Assembly (NCBI GenBank): GCA_963210315.1
Contig: OY723321.1
Span: forward strand, 744,001-808,000
DNA from: Rhynchopus euleeides
Lineage: Eukaryota > Euglenozoa > Diplonemea > Diplonemida > Diplonemidae
Direction: 5' to 3'
Length of the DNA stretch: 64,000 bases
The notes under the pieces: model-generated
The model's input: the letters and a program-made list of their open reading frames with translations, nothing else
Told to the model about the DNA's origin: nothing
Database searches by the model: none
Part shown: piece by piece, positions 31,556 to 45,872 of the stretch
Layout of the letters: each line of letters opens with the position of its first letter
Numbering within the stretch: the stretch's first letter is position 1
Program-made: the position numbers and the translations under genes

Positions 31556-34500
31556 TCTCGTCATCCTGTGCCGGTGTGAGTGCAACAACAACAGCCGGTG
31601 GAGCACAACCTGTGCACATGGAAAAATGGCCCTCTTCCCCCGAGAACTAAACCGAGGGGAGGGCCAAAAAAAATGGGCGGCCAGACCCCATGGCCGTGAC
31701 GCACATGTTTGCCGATAAAAAAAATCTGAGCAAAAATTGGTGCCCCTGATTTACCCCTTTTTCACTACGCACAAACTACGCAATCTGGGGGGGGGGTCTC
31801 GCTTTTTGGTCCCCCCCCAGTTTTTTTTGGTCCCCCTTTCTGTGTGGCTACGTTGGAGAGGGGGGGGGTGTGGCAATGCGAGCAAAACTGGTGCTTCGGG
31901 AGGAAGGGGCGAGAAAACGTGTGGAGCTCGCTGCCTCGGACAAAAAAACATTATGCATCAGTGCATGTCCGTCGGAGACAGGAGGGTCAAAAAGAACCAC
32001 GCGTATTTCCCGTCTGCTTCTCCCCAAGGAACAAGCAAAGGCGAATCCCGTATTCCAACGGCAACTACACCCCTCTCTCCTGCCCCTCCTTGCTTCTGCT
32101 GCGTACCCTCCCATCCTCTCTGCTCTTCCGATATTTCTTTGCCTTCCAAGATCTATCGATCGCTTCACCGAGAGCCCCAGCAAGCACGGCTGGGCCAGAC
32201 TGGGATACCTTCCCTCTCTCAAACCAACTTATGTCCTTTGACCAACGTTCGCAACTATCGAGGGTGGGGGGGGGGTCAGGTGGGGATGGATATGGGGGCG
32301 GGGGGAAGGGTCGTTTTTTTGTTGGCCAGCGCTTCCAGATTGCCAAGGTTTGAAGTTCAAATGAGATACGGTCTGCCCCACACGTACCTTCCCCCCCCCC
32401 CTCCCCCCCTTTCTCCTCAAGGGAGCTTCCCTTGCGCAACAAACTGTCTGAATTTGTTGCCTTGTCCGTAGATTAGCTTGGAAGGGTTGGGGGGGGGGGC
32501 AGATCGGTATAAGTATCAAGAATAGGGGAGGTCATGGCCTTCTCTGGACACGAAGATTCATGGAATGTGTCTATTCGTTCAGTTCTGGGGAAAGTACAAC
32601 CCGGCCTCTGCATACCACCCTCTTCGTCAGAAGATTGGTTTTGGTTCTCTGTGCGGAGGCGTTGGCGGTTCGCCCCAGCAGGCTTGTGGAGGAGGAGGAA
32701 TGGCAGAAAAAAGCTGACACTTGTTCCAGCATGTTGTTCTGATATTTCCTTCAGCCCAGAACGTAGTATGTGGTGTGTCCCTTGTAATTCTGAACAAGCC
32801 CATCTGCAGGGGGGAGGGGGTGCCGAATCCCCTTCCCAGACCCGAGCCTGTCCTCGTCGTGATGACCATTGCCCACGGCTGTAGTTTTCTGCGTTTGAAC
32901 TCAAAAAAAACTCTCTTGTTTTGCTGCACATCACCCATGCCCAGAGAGAACAAATTGATTTTGGGGGGAAAATAAATGTACCCCCGCAGTCTAGTCATCT
33001 TGCACGCCGATCTCAGACTCAGGAGGTCGTCGTTCCAAAGAATAGTATTATTTTTGTCTTCTTGATTCCCCCCTTCTTCTTTGTGAAGGATTTGCCGGGC
33101 GTGTATTTTTTCTTCCGTGTGATGTGATGCCACCGTCACCCCCCCCCCCCCCCCAGACAAAAAAAGGGCATCACAAGGAAAAAATTGCGCCCAAACCGGC
33201 AAAATGTGTCCATCAAGTGGTTTGAGATCTCCCATCCCCTCACACCCACCCCTCCCCCCGTCCCAGCCCACTGCATGTTGGAAATAGGTTGGGGGGAATT
33301 ATACCCCCCCCCCAAAAAAAAAATACACGGTTTTATTCTTCACGCCACCCCGCCCCTGTCCCCCCCCCCCCCTCTCCCCAACCCGTTCTTTATTTTTGGC
33401 AAAAAAAAGTTCTCCCCCCTCCCCCCCCAAAAAAAATGGCTGGTTGCAACGTCGTGGTCTGGATGCAAAATACCCCCCTCCCCGCCACTCACCTCACCCC
33501 CACCCCACCCTCACACACACACACAGCTGAGCTCCTTCGTTGATAAGCTATTTTCTTCGTTTCATCGCTTTCATGGCTTCTTTGTTTTCTTCTCCTCTCT
33601 TCTCTACGCGACAAGTGTGAAGAATCTATCTCCTCTTCACCCTAGCTAGCGGAGAGCAAGGTTGCCCCTACGGCTGTACAGCTGTATCGTAGCCTCTTCT
33701 CTCGACGTGCTGGGGTGTATTGATATTGGTGTCTCACAGAAGGGCAATGTTCTTTCTCAAGGAAAGCTTGCTTGTTGTGGAAGGGTGTATGCCTGGCCAC
33801 ATGACAACGGCCCGAAAGCGGGTGGACATTCTGATGCCACTCCTCAGGAAAATCGTGGCAGGGTGTCTTCCACATTGGTTGGCGCTTTCATCGCCAATCT
33901 CCCGAAGATGCGGTGGTGCAGCGTCAAAACAATGTTGCAGCAGAACATGCCGCAACACAAATATGGGTATCTGTGCCTCACGGCCTCACGCGTATGTCGA
34001 TTGAAACCCGAGCAGCCGCGGCAAGCGCGCTGCTGAGATAATCTGGAGAGATCATCTGTGCTTCTTCGCCAGCTTTCCAAAGCCCTTCCCACCATCTCCC
34101 CCCTCGCGTTCGCGGCTGCTGCCCATGCGCTTCGGTGGCACACACACACACCAGGCGGAAAAGCGGAGCTGTAGTCCCTTTCTCTGGACCCCATCCCCAG
34201 CGTCTCTTTCAGATATCATCCCGCCCTTTTAAAGTTGGCTGGGGAGGAGAGGGGGGGGGGGGCGGGGGAGGTCACGAAAGGCTTACACCACACACCCCCG
34301 CCCCCCACACACACACACACCGGACACTCACGGGGCTCGCGTGGTCGCTACTCTACTGACGACGCAATCACAACACTCTGTGGAGGCCATTCACGAGCCT
34401 CACTAACAGCAGGCTCGTGGGTGCGGTATCACAGGAGGGAGTTGTGCTGTTGTCTTTTCGCCCTGTTACTGGGTGGGGAGCAGCTGTACGGCGCTGTGCA

Positions 34501-34996
34501 TTGTGCCTCTTCAGTGGACCGTGCGTGGCATGGCGTGCCCTTTGTCTAACTCTGGACATGCCTGGCTTTGCGTGTGTCTGCCCGAAACCTGAAAAATCCC
34601 TACGAACGGGGGGATGATTTCCCCAAGCGTAAGGAAAGGGAGTTGCCAATGCCCTAAAAATGTCCTCTGCCCCTCTCACACACCCCGCCCCCCTTCCGCC
34701 CTCACTCCGCTCCCTCCCTCTTTCATCCCCTCCTCAACACGACCATATGTTGACAGGAGGGATGGAGGAGGGAGGGGTGGGAAAGGAGGGATATTCCGCG
34801 AAATGTGAAGGGGGGTGGGCGTGAGGGTGGGGGGGAGGGGGGGGGAGAAACAAATGTGGGGTGCCGGGAGGGAAGACACCCTCTTTGGTTGGACCATTAT
34901 CAAGCCCGGCCTCTTCACACCCTTGTCTGTGTGTCCCCCATTCGCCCCTCACCTCATCCCACCCCACCCGACCCAGCTTCTACAGGTGGTGATTTG
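31556..34996. other. Gene desert, part 1
   Basis: No gene supported. C and A homopolymers are frequent (31780-31820, 33140-33430). The stretch 33650-34080 is ordinary, homopolymer-free sequence with open but unconvincing frames on both strands. It might be an eroded gene or an RNA gene. Confidence 0.4.
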
Positions 34997-35020
34997 CCAC
35001 CCTCCTGCGCAGGAGGGTGG
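34997..35020. repeat. Perfect 24-bp palindrome
   Basis: CCACCCTCCTGC at 34997-35008 is followed immediately by its exact reverse complement at 35009-35020, with no loop. Confidence 0.85.
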
Positions 35021-35860
35021 GCAGCTCCCCTGTTACCGACACAATACTGTGTGCCTTTGTTCTTGCATATCCCCTTGGCAAGTCGCCTGCAGTTTGATCT
35101 TAGCTCTTGCTGAAGGGAGGGTATCGTATGTCGAAGGAGATAGGAGCTCGCAGTGCCCAGTGTTTGTGGTTGGCACTGCGATGCCAGGGAGTCTGTGTGT
35201 GTGGGTTCCACCTCGAAATGGAGGAAATTCACATGTCCTTCCGAAACAACTTGGAGTGTTCTTCTGTATGGGCAGCCTTCTCTTGTCATCGAGAGGCGTG
35301 TGGCATCTGATATTGTGTACACTATCAGTGCATTCCCCCGCCTCGCCTCATGAGGAGCTTCTAACCTCTGCCCCAAGAAGTGTTGTGCCTGTTGTACGGC
35401 AGGCCACGCACTCTAAGCATTATGGAGTTCATTTTCGATGATGCACCATCACTGCCCTTGGCACGACACCATGTGTGAAGTTGTAATGAGCCCACATGTC
35501 GGTTCGCCCTGACAGGCCACCAAAAGAATCCGATCCCTTGCATCGCCAGCCTGGCTTGCTGGTTGGGTCCGCCTCTTTTATATTTTCCCCGGGTTTGGCG
35601 CACAAACAACGCCTTATTTTTTCTTCATTCTTCTTCTTCTTCTTCTTGCATAGCACGATTCTGTCATCTGTGGTTTGCCCATCAGATGCGAATGTTGTTA
35701 CACACCCCCCACCCACACACCTACCCCCCGACCACCCCCTGCACAGTTGCAAAAGAAAATGACACAACAACACTCAGCCTCTTTGTAATTTTGTGGAACA
35801 TCAGATACAAATATCGCAGTTCCTCTCTTCTATCAGCACCCTGTACTCTGTTTCTCTACA
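35021..35860. other. Gene desert, part 2
   Basis: Mixed sequence. A minus-strand frame of 140 codons (34954-35376) looks protein-like but matches nothing I recognise. It may be part of the same decayed element as the reverse-transcriptase relic that follows. Confidence 0.3.
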
Positions 35861-36217
35861 CTAAATATCCTTTGTTGCAAAAAGTATGGCATCATCCGCA
35901 TATCTGCGATGATGATTCTTCTGTAGTAGTAACCAATCACATGCCGCGTAAATCCGAGAGAAAGCCGCGCTCGAATTGTATTGTACCGCCACCTGCCTGT
36001 TTGCAGGATTTCCCAGTCTGCAAAAAAAAATATTGCCCACTGCTGCAGCGACCAGGAGAAAGTGCTGTGCCTTTGCATGCAAGGTTATTTTGTGCCCCAC
36101 GCGGTGCTCCGTCTTCACAGAAGAGGCTGATAAATAAGATTTTCGTGAGGGGTGTGGGGAATGCCCCCCAGAGAGGAAATCGCACACGGTCCCCCCAATA
36201 TTTTTTTGAAAGTTCAT
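35861..36217 (-). pseudogene. Reverse-transcriptase relic with YADD motif
   Basis: The minus-strand frame contains RRYADDAILFAT, with YADD at 35891-35902. This is the signature of the reverse-transcriptase catalytic loop (motif C), in the form seen in non-LTR and group II-like enzymes. The frame stops four codons later, and the other RT motifs are not in the same frame upstream, so the element is truncated and frameshifted. Only one motif supports the call. Confidence 0.4.
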
Positions 36218-38723
<2,506 letters not shown>

Positions 38724-39014
38724 ATGAAGTTCGAGTCCATTGCCACCATCAAGCCTGACCCGGAGAAGTCGAAGAAGGCGAAGGAGCGTGCGCAGGCGCA
38801 GAAGGTGGCCGTCCGTGAGGCGAAGGAAGCCACGATCCAGAAGATCCGTGACGAGAAGGCGGACAAGAAGGCGGCCAAGGAGAAGAGGAAGGAGGACGCT
38901 GCTAAGAAGGCTAAGAAGGCGGCGGCGGCGGAGAAGAAGAAGGCGGCCGAGAAGGACAAGAAGGCGGCTGCCAAGAAGAAGGCTGCCAAGAAGGCTGCCA
39001 AGAAGAAGGCGTAA
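38724..39014 (+). CDS. Small Lys/Ala-rich basic protein, possible linker-histone-like
   Basis: Single exon, 96 aa. After a short N-terminus (MKFESIATIKPDPEK) nearly all residues are Lys, Ala, Glu or Arg, turning into AAKKK repeats at the C-terminus. It has no globular domain. This composition matches the H1-like proteins of kinetoplastids, dinoflagellates and bacteria, which equal the tail of H1. A basic coiled-coil translation or ribosome-associated protein is an alternative. Codon use is very biased (AAG, GCN with G/C), as in highly expressed genes. Confidence 0.65.
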   Translation: MKFESIATIKPDPEKSKKAKERAQAQKVAVREAKEATIQKIRDEKADKKAAKEKRKEDAAKKAKKAAAAEKKKAAEKDKKAAAKKKAAKKAAKKKA

Positions 39015-41137
39015 TTATTCCGGCAGGACCGGACGCCATTTTTTTTGGCTTTTTGGAACACAAAAAAAAACAAATGAAATACGCCCCGCTCTTGACCCCC
39101 AGCCCTCTGCAGTTGTGATTCGAAAAAATGTTTTTTCGCGGTACCTCAAACGAAAACCTGAAAGGTGTGCCTGTATCCAAAACATGCCCTTCCACCAAGG
39201 CATCGGCAGGCTTCGAGCAGGGAGGGGCGGGGCGGGTGGGGGGGAGTGTCCTCTGAAGAAGGCTGCACAGCCTTTCTGTGCTTGCAGCACCCCGCCTTGC
39301 CTCCACCCACCTCCTATTAGTATTCAACACAACGTTGCCGCATGATGCAGGTCTGAGGTTTGCTGTTCTCTATTTTGCAGGAAAATAACATGTATTGCAA
39401 AAGAAAGGCAAAATCCGGGGCGCGGGTGGTATAGTGGGTAGCCGATTGGGATGTGGGAGATTTTGGGGGGGGGGGGGGCTGGGGAGGAGTGTGGTCTGTG
39501 TGTCGGGGGAGGGAGTCATGGTGGTGGGGGGGGTTCCTGCAACTCTGCCACCACCACCACCACCACCACCCCCACCCCCCGCCCCTGGATCCCCGCCCCA
39601 CCCCATTTCCCCCATCTCTTCCTCCTTCCCCCCCACCCCCACCCCTGCCTCTGACGCCCCCTCCCCCCCAGAGCACCCTGACACATCGATCGACATGTGA
39701 AGCGGGTGGTGATGGTGTAGTACCCTTTTTGATTCGCCTTCGGCTCCCCCACAGCTGCTCCGTGTTACGTCATTCACCCCTCACAGTTCCTCACCCCCAG
39801 AGCCGCGGTTGGCTGTGGATAAAGCAGCCGTGGCGTGACCTGTGTGCTGGCTGTGTCAAGAAGGTGGGTGAGAAAAAAATATGCCATCGGTTTCCCCTTC
39901 ACTTCTTCTTTTTCTCTTCAGGCAAAGGCTGGAGCAGGAGGGGATGGGTGGAAAAACAGAGTCACCCTGAAGGACAACGTCAGATCAAGGCCTGTTGTCA
40001 CGACGCTGGGTGGGGGGTCACCTTGTGTGGGTGTCACCCCACTCCCAAAAACTACTCCAGGCGATGCGAGCGCCAGCCGGAGCTCCCCCTCTCTCTCTCC
40101 TTCAGCCTTCTCGCCGGCTTGCCGCGGCCTTTGCCTTGCCATTTTTTTATAATGCCCGTGTTCCTTCTTTTGTATAGTTACCCAATTTTTCTTTGCGGCA
40201 TCATCTCCCCCCCCCCCAATCCCTCCGGCACAGTCTACGACGCAAGAAGCACAACCTCTCTCTCTCACCCCACCCGTAAGATAAGGAGCGAGACTGCTTC
40301 TTGTTTTCGTCATTTTTTTGCCTGTCCGGAGGGAATGCCGGTATATTTTTTGTCCGAAGGGTTTTTTGATCGTTTTGTCGGGTTGATCTCCCCCCATCCC
40401 CCCACTTCCCCACACACCCCCAGTCCTGAGTGGTGGCGCTGCGGCATGACTTGGGAGAGATGGGGGGGTCCAGAGACATGCCGCACGCAATATTCACCCA
40501 GATCCCCCCCTTCCCGAGTGAGGAGCCATATAGAAGTGAGATTACTTCAGAAAATGTAGCGCGAAATGTTGCCATTGGTCGTAGTGATGTAGCTCCCCCC
40601 CGGCAGATGGGGGTGTATAGGGAGGGCATGCAACACTCGATCTCAGGAGGGCACAGCGCTGCAAGCGAAACCCACAGTGATGATTTGAGGCATTCGAGGT
40701 GATGAAAAAAACTGAGTGCCGATGTCGGAGGGTTTTTTTTGGGAAATATATTGGGGGGGAAAGAGCAGCAACAAATCATAGGAGAATCCCAAAAAAGTAG
40801 TCGCTGCAGGAAGGAGAACTGTGTTGCCCCTTTCCGCCCGGTTGGAGTGTACTCACACAGAGTAGCAGAACAACAAAAAAGATATGGTATCCCCACCTCA
40901 ACAACCCACCCAATAAACCAGTACTCAATGTTGTAAGAACGGAAAGGCTCGCCGAATCCCCCTCTCCACCCCCACGCCCCACCCCACCGGTGTCCCCCGG
41001 CCCGGGCTGCCCGCGAAGTGTCTCGTTGTTGCTGTGCATTTTTTTTGGTGGGCCTGTCTTGTCGGTTGTCGTTGCAGAGTGAAAAGGTGTGCACCATTGC
41101 CGTTTCTTTGCAGCCGCCTTTTTAATGTATCCATCGA
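39015..41137. other. Spacer
   Basis: No gene supported. The long open frame at 39453-40559 is His/Pro-rich where it crosses CCACCA and C runs and shows no coding bias. C runs near 39570-39670 and 40206-40220. Confidence 0.5.
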
Positions 41138-41423
41138 TTACACGCGCATCCCTTGGGGGTGCCGATGCATGCGCCCCTTCCACCACACAAGAAAGCCGTC
41201 GTTGTTCACCACGAACCGGTAGAGAACGGGCACGATCCGGTAGCTCTCGGGGTACTTGGCGGCGGCCGCCGCTCGGCCAGGTGGACTCTCCTTTCTCCGT
41301 GAGGGGCACCAAGCACACGTCGTAGCCACAGTGCATGAGGAGACGCTGGAGCGATGTGAAGTACTCGAGACACATGTCGAGATATCGGGCGACTGCCACA
41401 TCGCGCCACACGATGATCACCAC
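41138..41423 (-). pseudogene. Short minus-strand gene broken by a frameshift
   Basis: Two minus-strand frames with strong G/C third-position bias meet at a GC-rich stretch near 41260-41280. The first runs from ATG at 41421-41423 (VWRDVAVARYLDMCLEYF onward), the second carries KYPESYRIVPVLYRFVVNN and ends TAA at 41138-41140. Read separately each is cut short. The pattern suggests one product of roughly 95 residues interrupted by an indel in a GC repeat, or an assembly error, or a tiny intron. Family not recognised. It is the only sizeable minus-strand coding signal in the window apart from the RT relics. Confidence 0.45.
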
Positions 41424-41609
41424 CAGTAGTGTTGCCGGGTATCACCAGAACTATTTTTATCGAGACAGCAGACATCCCTCCCCCTCCCCCTCCCCTCCTG
41501 CGATCCTTGTATTGTCTTCACACCCAGCTCCCCCCTTCGGCAGTTATTACACAAAGCCCGAGCAAGAGTTTGTAACGGGTGTGCTGGAAGCTATTGACGC
41601 CAGGGCCTG

Positions 41610-42359
41610 ATGCAGACTCCGATGCGGTGCCCGTGTGAGGTTGACAAGCTGTTGGGAAACCTGGACAGGCCACATCTGATGCCGGTGACGCAGGCACAGG
41701 GCTTCGAACGGCACATGAAACGCATGGTTCAGCACTACAGCAAGCAGGACATCATTGTGTTGCTGAATGTTGCGTCGCGTGAGTTCCGCATCAACATCGC
41801 TGACTACAGCATCGGGAATTTCTGCATGCTCGGATCTCTGATCAAGCAACATCTCGACATGCGTCGGCCCACAGAGATGCCATCTGCTCTGCGCAGGTTC
41901 TGCGCACTTCTGTGCCGCACCCCGTGCTGGAAGCCACCATTGCGTCGCAAGCAGGCCAAAATTCGCGAGGCAGACACTGCGGGTCAGTGGGGTCCGGTGC
42001 AAGCAGTGCCCCACGAGCCCATGCAGCCCGTCAAGGTGCCAGGCAAGCCCTGGAAGGACTACGTCGTGAAGCCGCGTGGCATGGGGACAGCAGGAGAGCA
42101 GCCCACAGCGCACCCGGTGCTGCAGTCGGAGTCGCCCGAGGAGACCCTGCCCCAGGAGCCGCGGCACGCAGGGGCGCGTGCACCCAAGGTGAAGCCGACC
42201 TCGATCCCTGCTCCAGACGGGCCCCGTGCAAGCCCGCTCCCGCCCCTGTCCCCACGCCGGTCCACGAGCCGCGGGTCGCACAGGCGCCCCACCCACGGAC
42301 ACGGTAAAAAGGTGACGCGGTGCTCGTCACAGCACCGCGGTGTGGGGCCCTCGGTGTGA
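41610..42359 (+). CDS. Orphan ORF, globular N-terminus and basic Pro-rich tail
   Basis: 249 codons with coding-like third positions. The first 100 residues look globular (KQDIIVLLNVASREFRINIA, GNFCMLGSLIKQHLD). The rest is Pro/Arg/Lys-rich and probably disordered, which could suit a nucleic-acid-binding tail. Another coding-like frame (YYTKPEQEFVTGVLEAIDA) ends just before it at 41609, so the true gene may start upstream through a splice or a frameshift (an acceptor-like CTTCGGCAG lies near 41541). No family recognised. It may belong to the same inserted element as the frameshifted gene 190 bp upstream. Confidence 0.45.
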   Translation: MQTPMRCPCEVDKLLGNLDRPHLMPVTQAQGFERHMKRMVQHYSKQDIIVLLNVASREFRINIADYSIGNFCMLGSLIKQHLDMRRPTEMPSALRRFCALLCRTPCWKPPLRRKQAKIREADTAGQWGPVQAVPHEPMQPVKVPGKPWKDYVVKPRGMGTAGEQPTAHPVLQSESPEETLPQEPRHAGARAPKVKPTSIPAPDGPRASPLPPLSPRRSTSRGSHRRPTHGHGKKVTRCSSQHRGVGPSV

Positions 42360-42518
42360 CGGGGATACTGGGTGGGCTGTGGGAGGTCGCAACGCGACAG
42401 AGTTCGCAATCACATCATATCTCATCGGTGGCGATGTAGGAAATGCATCGTCCGAAATTTGAACCTCAGAACTATTGAAAGCGAACACAGTGCGTGTGTG
42501 ACTCGGGAAATACTTCTG

Positions 42519-42542
42519 TGCCTCTTGCTGGATCTTGCGGCA
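42519..42542. repeat. 24-bp direct repeat, copy 1
   Basis: TGCCTCTTGCTGGATCTTGC plus GGCA, identical to 44179-44202. Weaker similarity continues for about 100 bp on the 3' side (shared TTTGTTGCCA and CCAGCAG blocks), so these are diverged copies of a longer unit. Confidence 0.6.
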
Positions 42543-43727
42543 CCACTCACACCACTTCATCGGGCGGGAGAGTAGTCACACAGAGTGGTTGCCCGACACA
42601 ATGACTGTATGCAGTGACTGTTTTGTTGCCAATTCACGATCCAGCAGTGGCACTGATAATTCCGGGGTGACACACCGAATACATGTTCTTGAGGCCATCT
42701 CCCCTGTTTAGTTCCACGCACTGCCCGGCCCTCTTGCATCACCGGGTGGTGCTATAATGACGTGCGATGGATGGAGGATGTCTCTATCACACTACCACAT
42801 GCCACTGCTACCCATCATAGCATTCTTCGTCAGCTTTCTGTGCTATGGCGCGTGGTCAACGCATCGGTCCCCCCTCCCCCCGTGTCAACGGTGGCAGTAG
42901 TCTTGTGACGATTCCTCCTTTGGGCCTTCATCAGTCGCTGCTGCCTTCCAAAAAAAAAGTCCCCCATTCATCCCACACACCACCCCCATCTCCCACACCC
43001 GAGTTGGGCCACCACCGAAGCTCTTCTAAGATTCGTCGTTTCTGTCAAGACTTTGGTGTCGCCCTTCACATCCAACACCTGACGTGTTTGTGTCGCATGT
43101 GTCTGTTGCCCCAGTATCGTCTCTCCGGGACAGACTGTCAGTGAGTCCGCATGTCTGTCAACAGGTCGACTCGCGGGGAGATATGCCCGCAGACCGAAGA
43201 CACGTGGCCTGTAATCAGTGGTTACTGGTCTCGCCCAGCGTTCTCCTGGTTCTGTCTGTTTGTGCCTGGCGACTCTGCAAGGCAGATTAATTCATTTGAT
43301 TGTTAGGCAGTGTGATGCATCGCTGGAGATGCCGCTGGCTCAATGTCACTCCCCTCCCCACGACACCACCCCCCTCCCTCTCCCCGACTTCACGAGAATG
43401 GCAGATGCGGCAGTGGAAGAGCCGCCACTGGCAGTCTGCGAGGTGTGTCGGGATTTGATGGTCTGTCTCGACTGGCCTAGGTGTAGGTCCCTTCATGTGC
43501 AAATGTGTCTCGATCATTCTTGACCCCTTGAGGGGCCTTGGTTTGGGGAACCGCCGGGCGGTTTCCCTCAGCCGAAGTCAAAAAAAATTGGAGCCGTCAA
43601 AGGAAATAACGAATGAACGCGTTGCAAATGCCATCTCCAGAGTTTCTTGCCCCAAACACGCTCCGTCGAAACAACAAGCCCGTTCGCGCACTCTCTCCCT
43701 CCTGAGGACCAGGGCTTGCGCTGTTAG

Positions 43728-43937
43728 GAATCCACACCACCCAAGATTACTTCATCCGCCTCTGTCCCGACCAGCTGCCGGCATGGTGTCTATGTGTATG
43801 ATATCTGGTTGCGTGTGCTGGCGATGATTCTCCCGGACTGTGGCCTGTTGCATGATGAGCGCATGCTCAAATTGTTGGTCGTCATCGACAGTTTCATGCA
43901 TAAATGTCGGCTCAGTCCTGCGTCTGGAATTGTTTGA
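43728..43937 (+). pseudogene. Eroded coding fragment
   Basis: Open frame of 69 codons without an initial ATG, flanked by stops. It reads like a hydrophobic globular segment (VYVYDIWLRVLAMILPD, HDERMLKLLVVIDSFMHK). A second plausible segment in another frame follows to 44076. No family assigned. Confidence 0.25.
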
Positions 43938-44178
43938 GCTTCTCTTGTTTGACGGCCCAGCAGATCGTGTGTGCGCTCAGTTTCCGCCTCCTTTGAGAGA
44001 GCCCATCTACACGAGAAAATTTCCTCTTCTTTCACATCGGTTTTCCACCTTTTCCTGCACCATTGTTTTGCGCTAACCAGGCTCCTGGTCTCTAGCAAAG
44101 AGGGCGGTTGCATCGCATGTGTTCACACATACCCCGCACAGGGGACGAACCAACGCACAAACAAAGCTACCTTTCCCT

Positions 44179-44202
44179 TGCCTCTTGCTGGATCTTGCGG
44201 CA
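44179..44202. repeat. 24-bp direct repeat, copy 2
   Basis: Exact copy of 42519-42542, 1,660 bp downstream in the same orientation. Confidence 0.6.
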
Positions 44203-44589
44203 GGTGCACACAAGGAGTAGTCCGCCAACATGATCGTGGTTTGTTGCCATGCTTAGCTGTCACTTCACTGTCCAGCAGGCATGTATAGTTTTCTCTTTTG
44301 CATCTACACGTCGCCACCACAAAAAAACACTTCGAGCTGTGTGTGTCGACAATATCTTCTCTTGTGTATCTTCTTTCCTCAGCCCCTGCTTTCCTCATAA
44401 TAGTTGGCCGGAGGTGGCCGTGCTGATCCGATAGCCGTGTGGCACATGTCAGTCGACTGAATGTGAATATCCGGAATGAACGAGTAACAAATATAGTCTC
44501 CAAACGTACCAAAAAAAGTAGCTCGACCCCCACACACCAGTGTGATGTGATATTTCTGTGCTAGCACAGGCTTACAAAGTTAAATGAAT

Positions 44590-44670
44590 CATAGTTCGTG
44601 GATGCCTCTTTCTTGTGGAACACCGTTTTCCCACATGAAAGACAGTCTGCATATTGCTGTTAGTATATTT
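44590..44670 (-). pseudogene. Possible reverse-transcriptase fragment
   Basis: The minus-strand frame reads RLSFMWENGVPQERG (NGVPQ codons at 44613-44627). GVPQG is the hallmark of RT motif B in non-LTR elements; here the Gly after Q is Glu. It is a single short match with stops on both sides, so support is weak. Confidence 0.2.
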
Positions 44671-45872
44671 CATATCATCCAGTACTTACTTACATTGTAA
44701 TTATTCCCCTTCTTCCAAGAACAGAGCCTTGTCAGATCGAAACGTAATGATCAGGTGCCAATTAGGAATGGCTGTGTCGTCTGGACATGAAGAAGATTCA
44801 AGAAGATGAACATTGTTGTTCCAGCTGCGCCTCAATTTGATCAATGCTGTCAGAGTCGTTTAGTTCCTCGGTCGTGTTGCCCCGGACCCATCTACCTCTG
44901 GTGAATGATGCACAAATCGAATACCTGACGCCCAGATTCATGTCGCTCGAACACATCCAATAAGGACGGATCGATCCTGAGTTTGCTTTTCGACCTGCTT
45001 TGAAGGCACAGCTCGCCTGTAGTGTGCCCTTCTCCCTTCCTTCTCCTCCAGAGGGAACCCGGGAAAGGCATCCAGCCAAAAGTACAAACACCGAAACAAC
45101 GTCTGCACCTTCGTCAAGTGCTTTGTTTTGGATGTGATCACGACCTGTTGTTGTACTTCAATGGAAATGTCGCAGGTGGTTTTGGTTACAACCTGTGACG
45201 TGTGGGCCAGGTCCCCGCCTCCCCTCCGGGTCCGTTGATTGGACTTTTAGGCGATCTATACTTCGGTGCTGGTGCCCTGCTGGCCAGCTCAAGATCTGAA
45301 GTGCAGATGCTAGCCTGAGGAGAGGGACTTCCCTCCCTTCAGTTGCGGTGTGGAAATTGCAGCTTCAGCCAGAGGGCACACAGAGACCATATCGCACTAT
45401 CGCATCGCCATAAGTATGAAGAGCCGGGGCGGGGTGTGGGTTGCCCCACCACCCCCCCCCCCCCCCCCCGGCACGGCGCATCCCGGGTGTGCCACGCCGC
45501 CAATACAGGCGGGAGTTATCCTTTCTTCTTTTGTGAGCAACGTCGGTAGGTCTGATTCCCTGAAGCCCCGCACGCCCCTCCCCCTCCGCCCCCCACCCCC
45601 CCCCCCCCCCACCTCTTTGCAGTGTGCAGCTCTCTTCAGTCTTGCCGCAAAAAACGTTTCTCTGCCACACTCCCCTCCAACAGGAAAGCAAAGCGGATCA
45701 CCCACCCACACCCCCCCCCCACCCTCCTTAGATACCATTCTGCTAACCCCCCCCCCTCTCCCAATGCAAATGAGCTTCTGCAGTCGGCAGTGCGCGGCAC
45801 AGCAACCCTTGTTGTCTGCCTCTGCATAACCCAACGCTGCCCACCTCTCCTACCCCCATCCCATCCTCCCCG

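Larger units (their letters stand above)
42360..45872. other. Homopolymer-poor island with eroded coding fragments, then C-rich leader
   Basis: From 42360 to about 45430 C or G runs of 8 or more are absent, unlike other spacers here. Fragments of coding-like frames occur on both strands but none is intact. A 24-bp exact direct repeat lies at 42519 and 44179. From 45450 the usual C runs return ahead of the next gene. Confidence 0.5.

Noticed and set aside
39424-39442. tRNA-like A-box (GGTGGTATAGTGGGTAGCC)
   Set aside because: No B-box, no acceptor stem pairing, and a G homopolymer follows where the anticodon arm should be.
39453-40559. 368-codon + strand frame
   Set aside because: His/Pro-rich where it crosses CCACCA and C runs, no coding bias, no domain.
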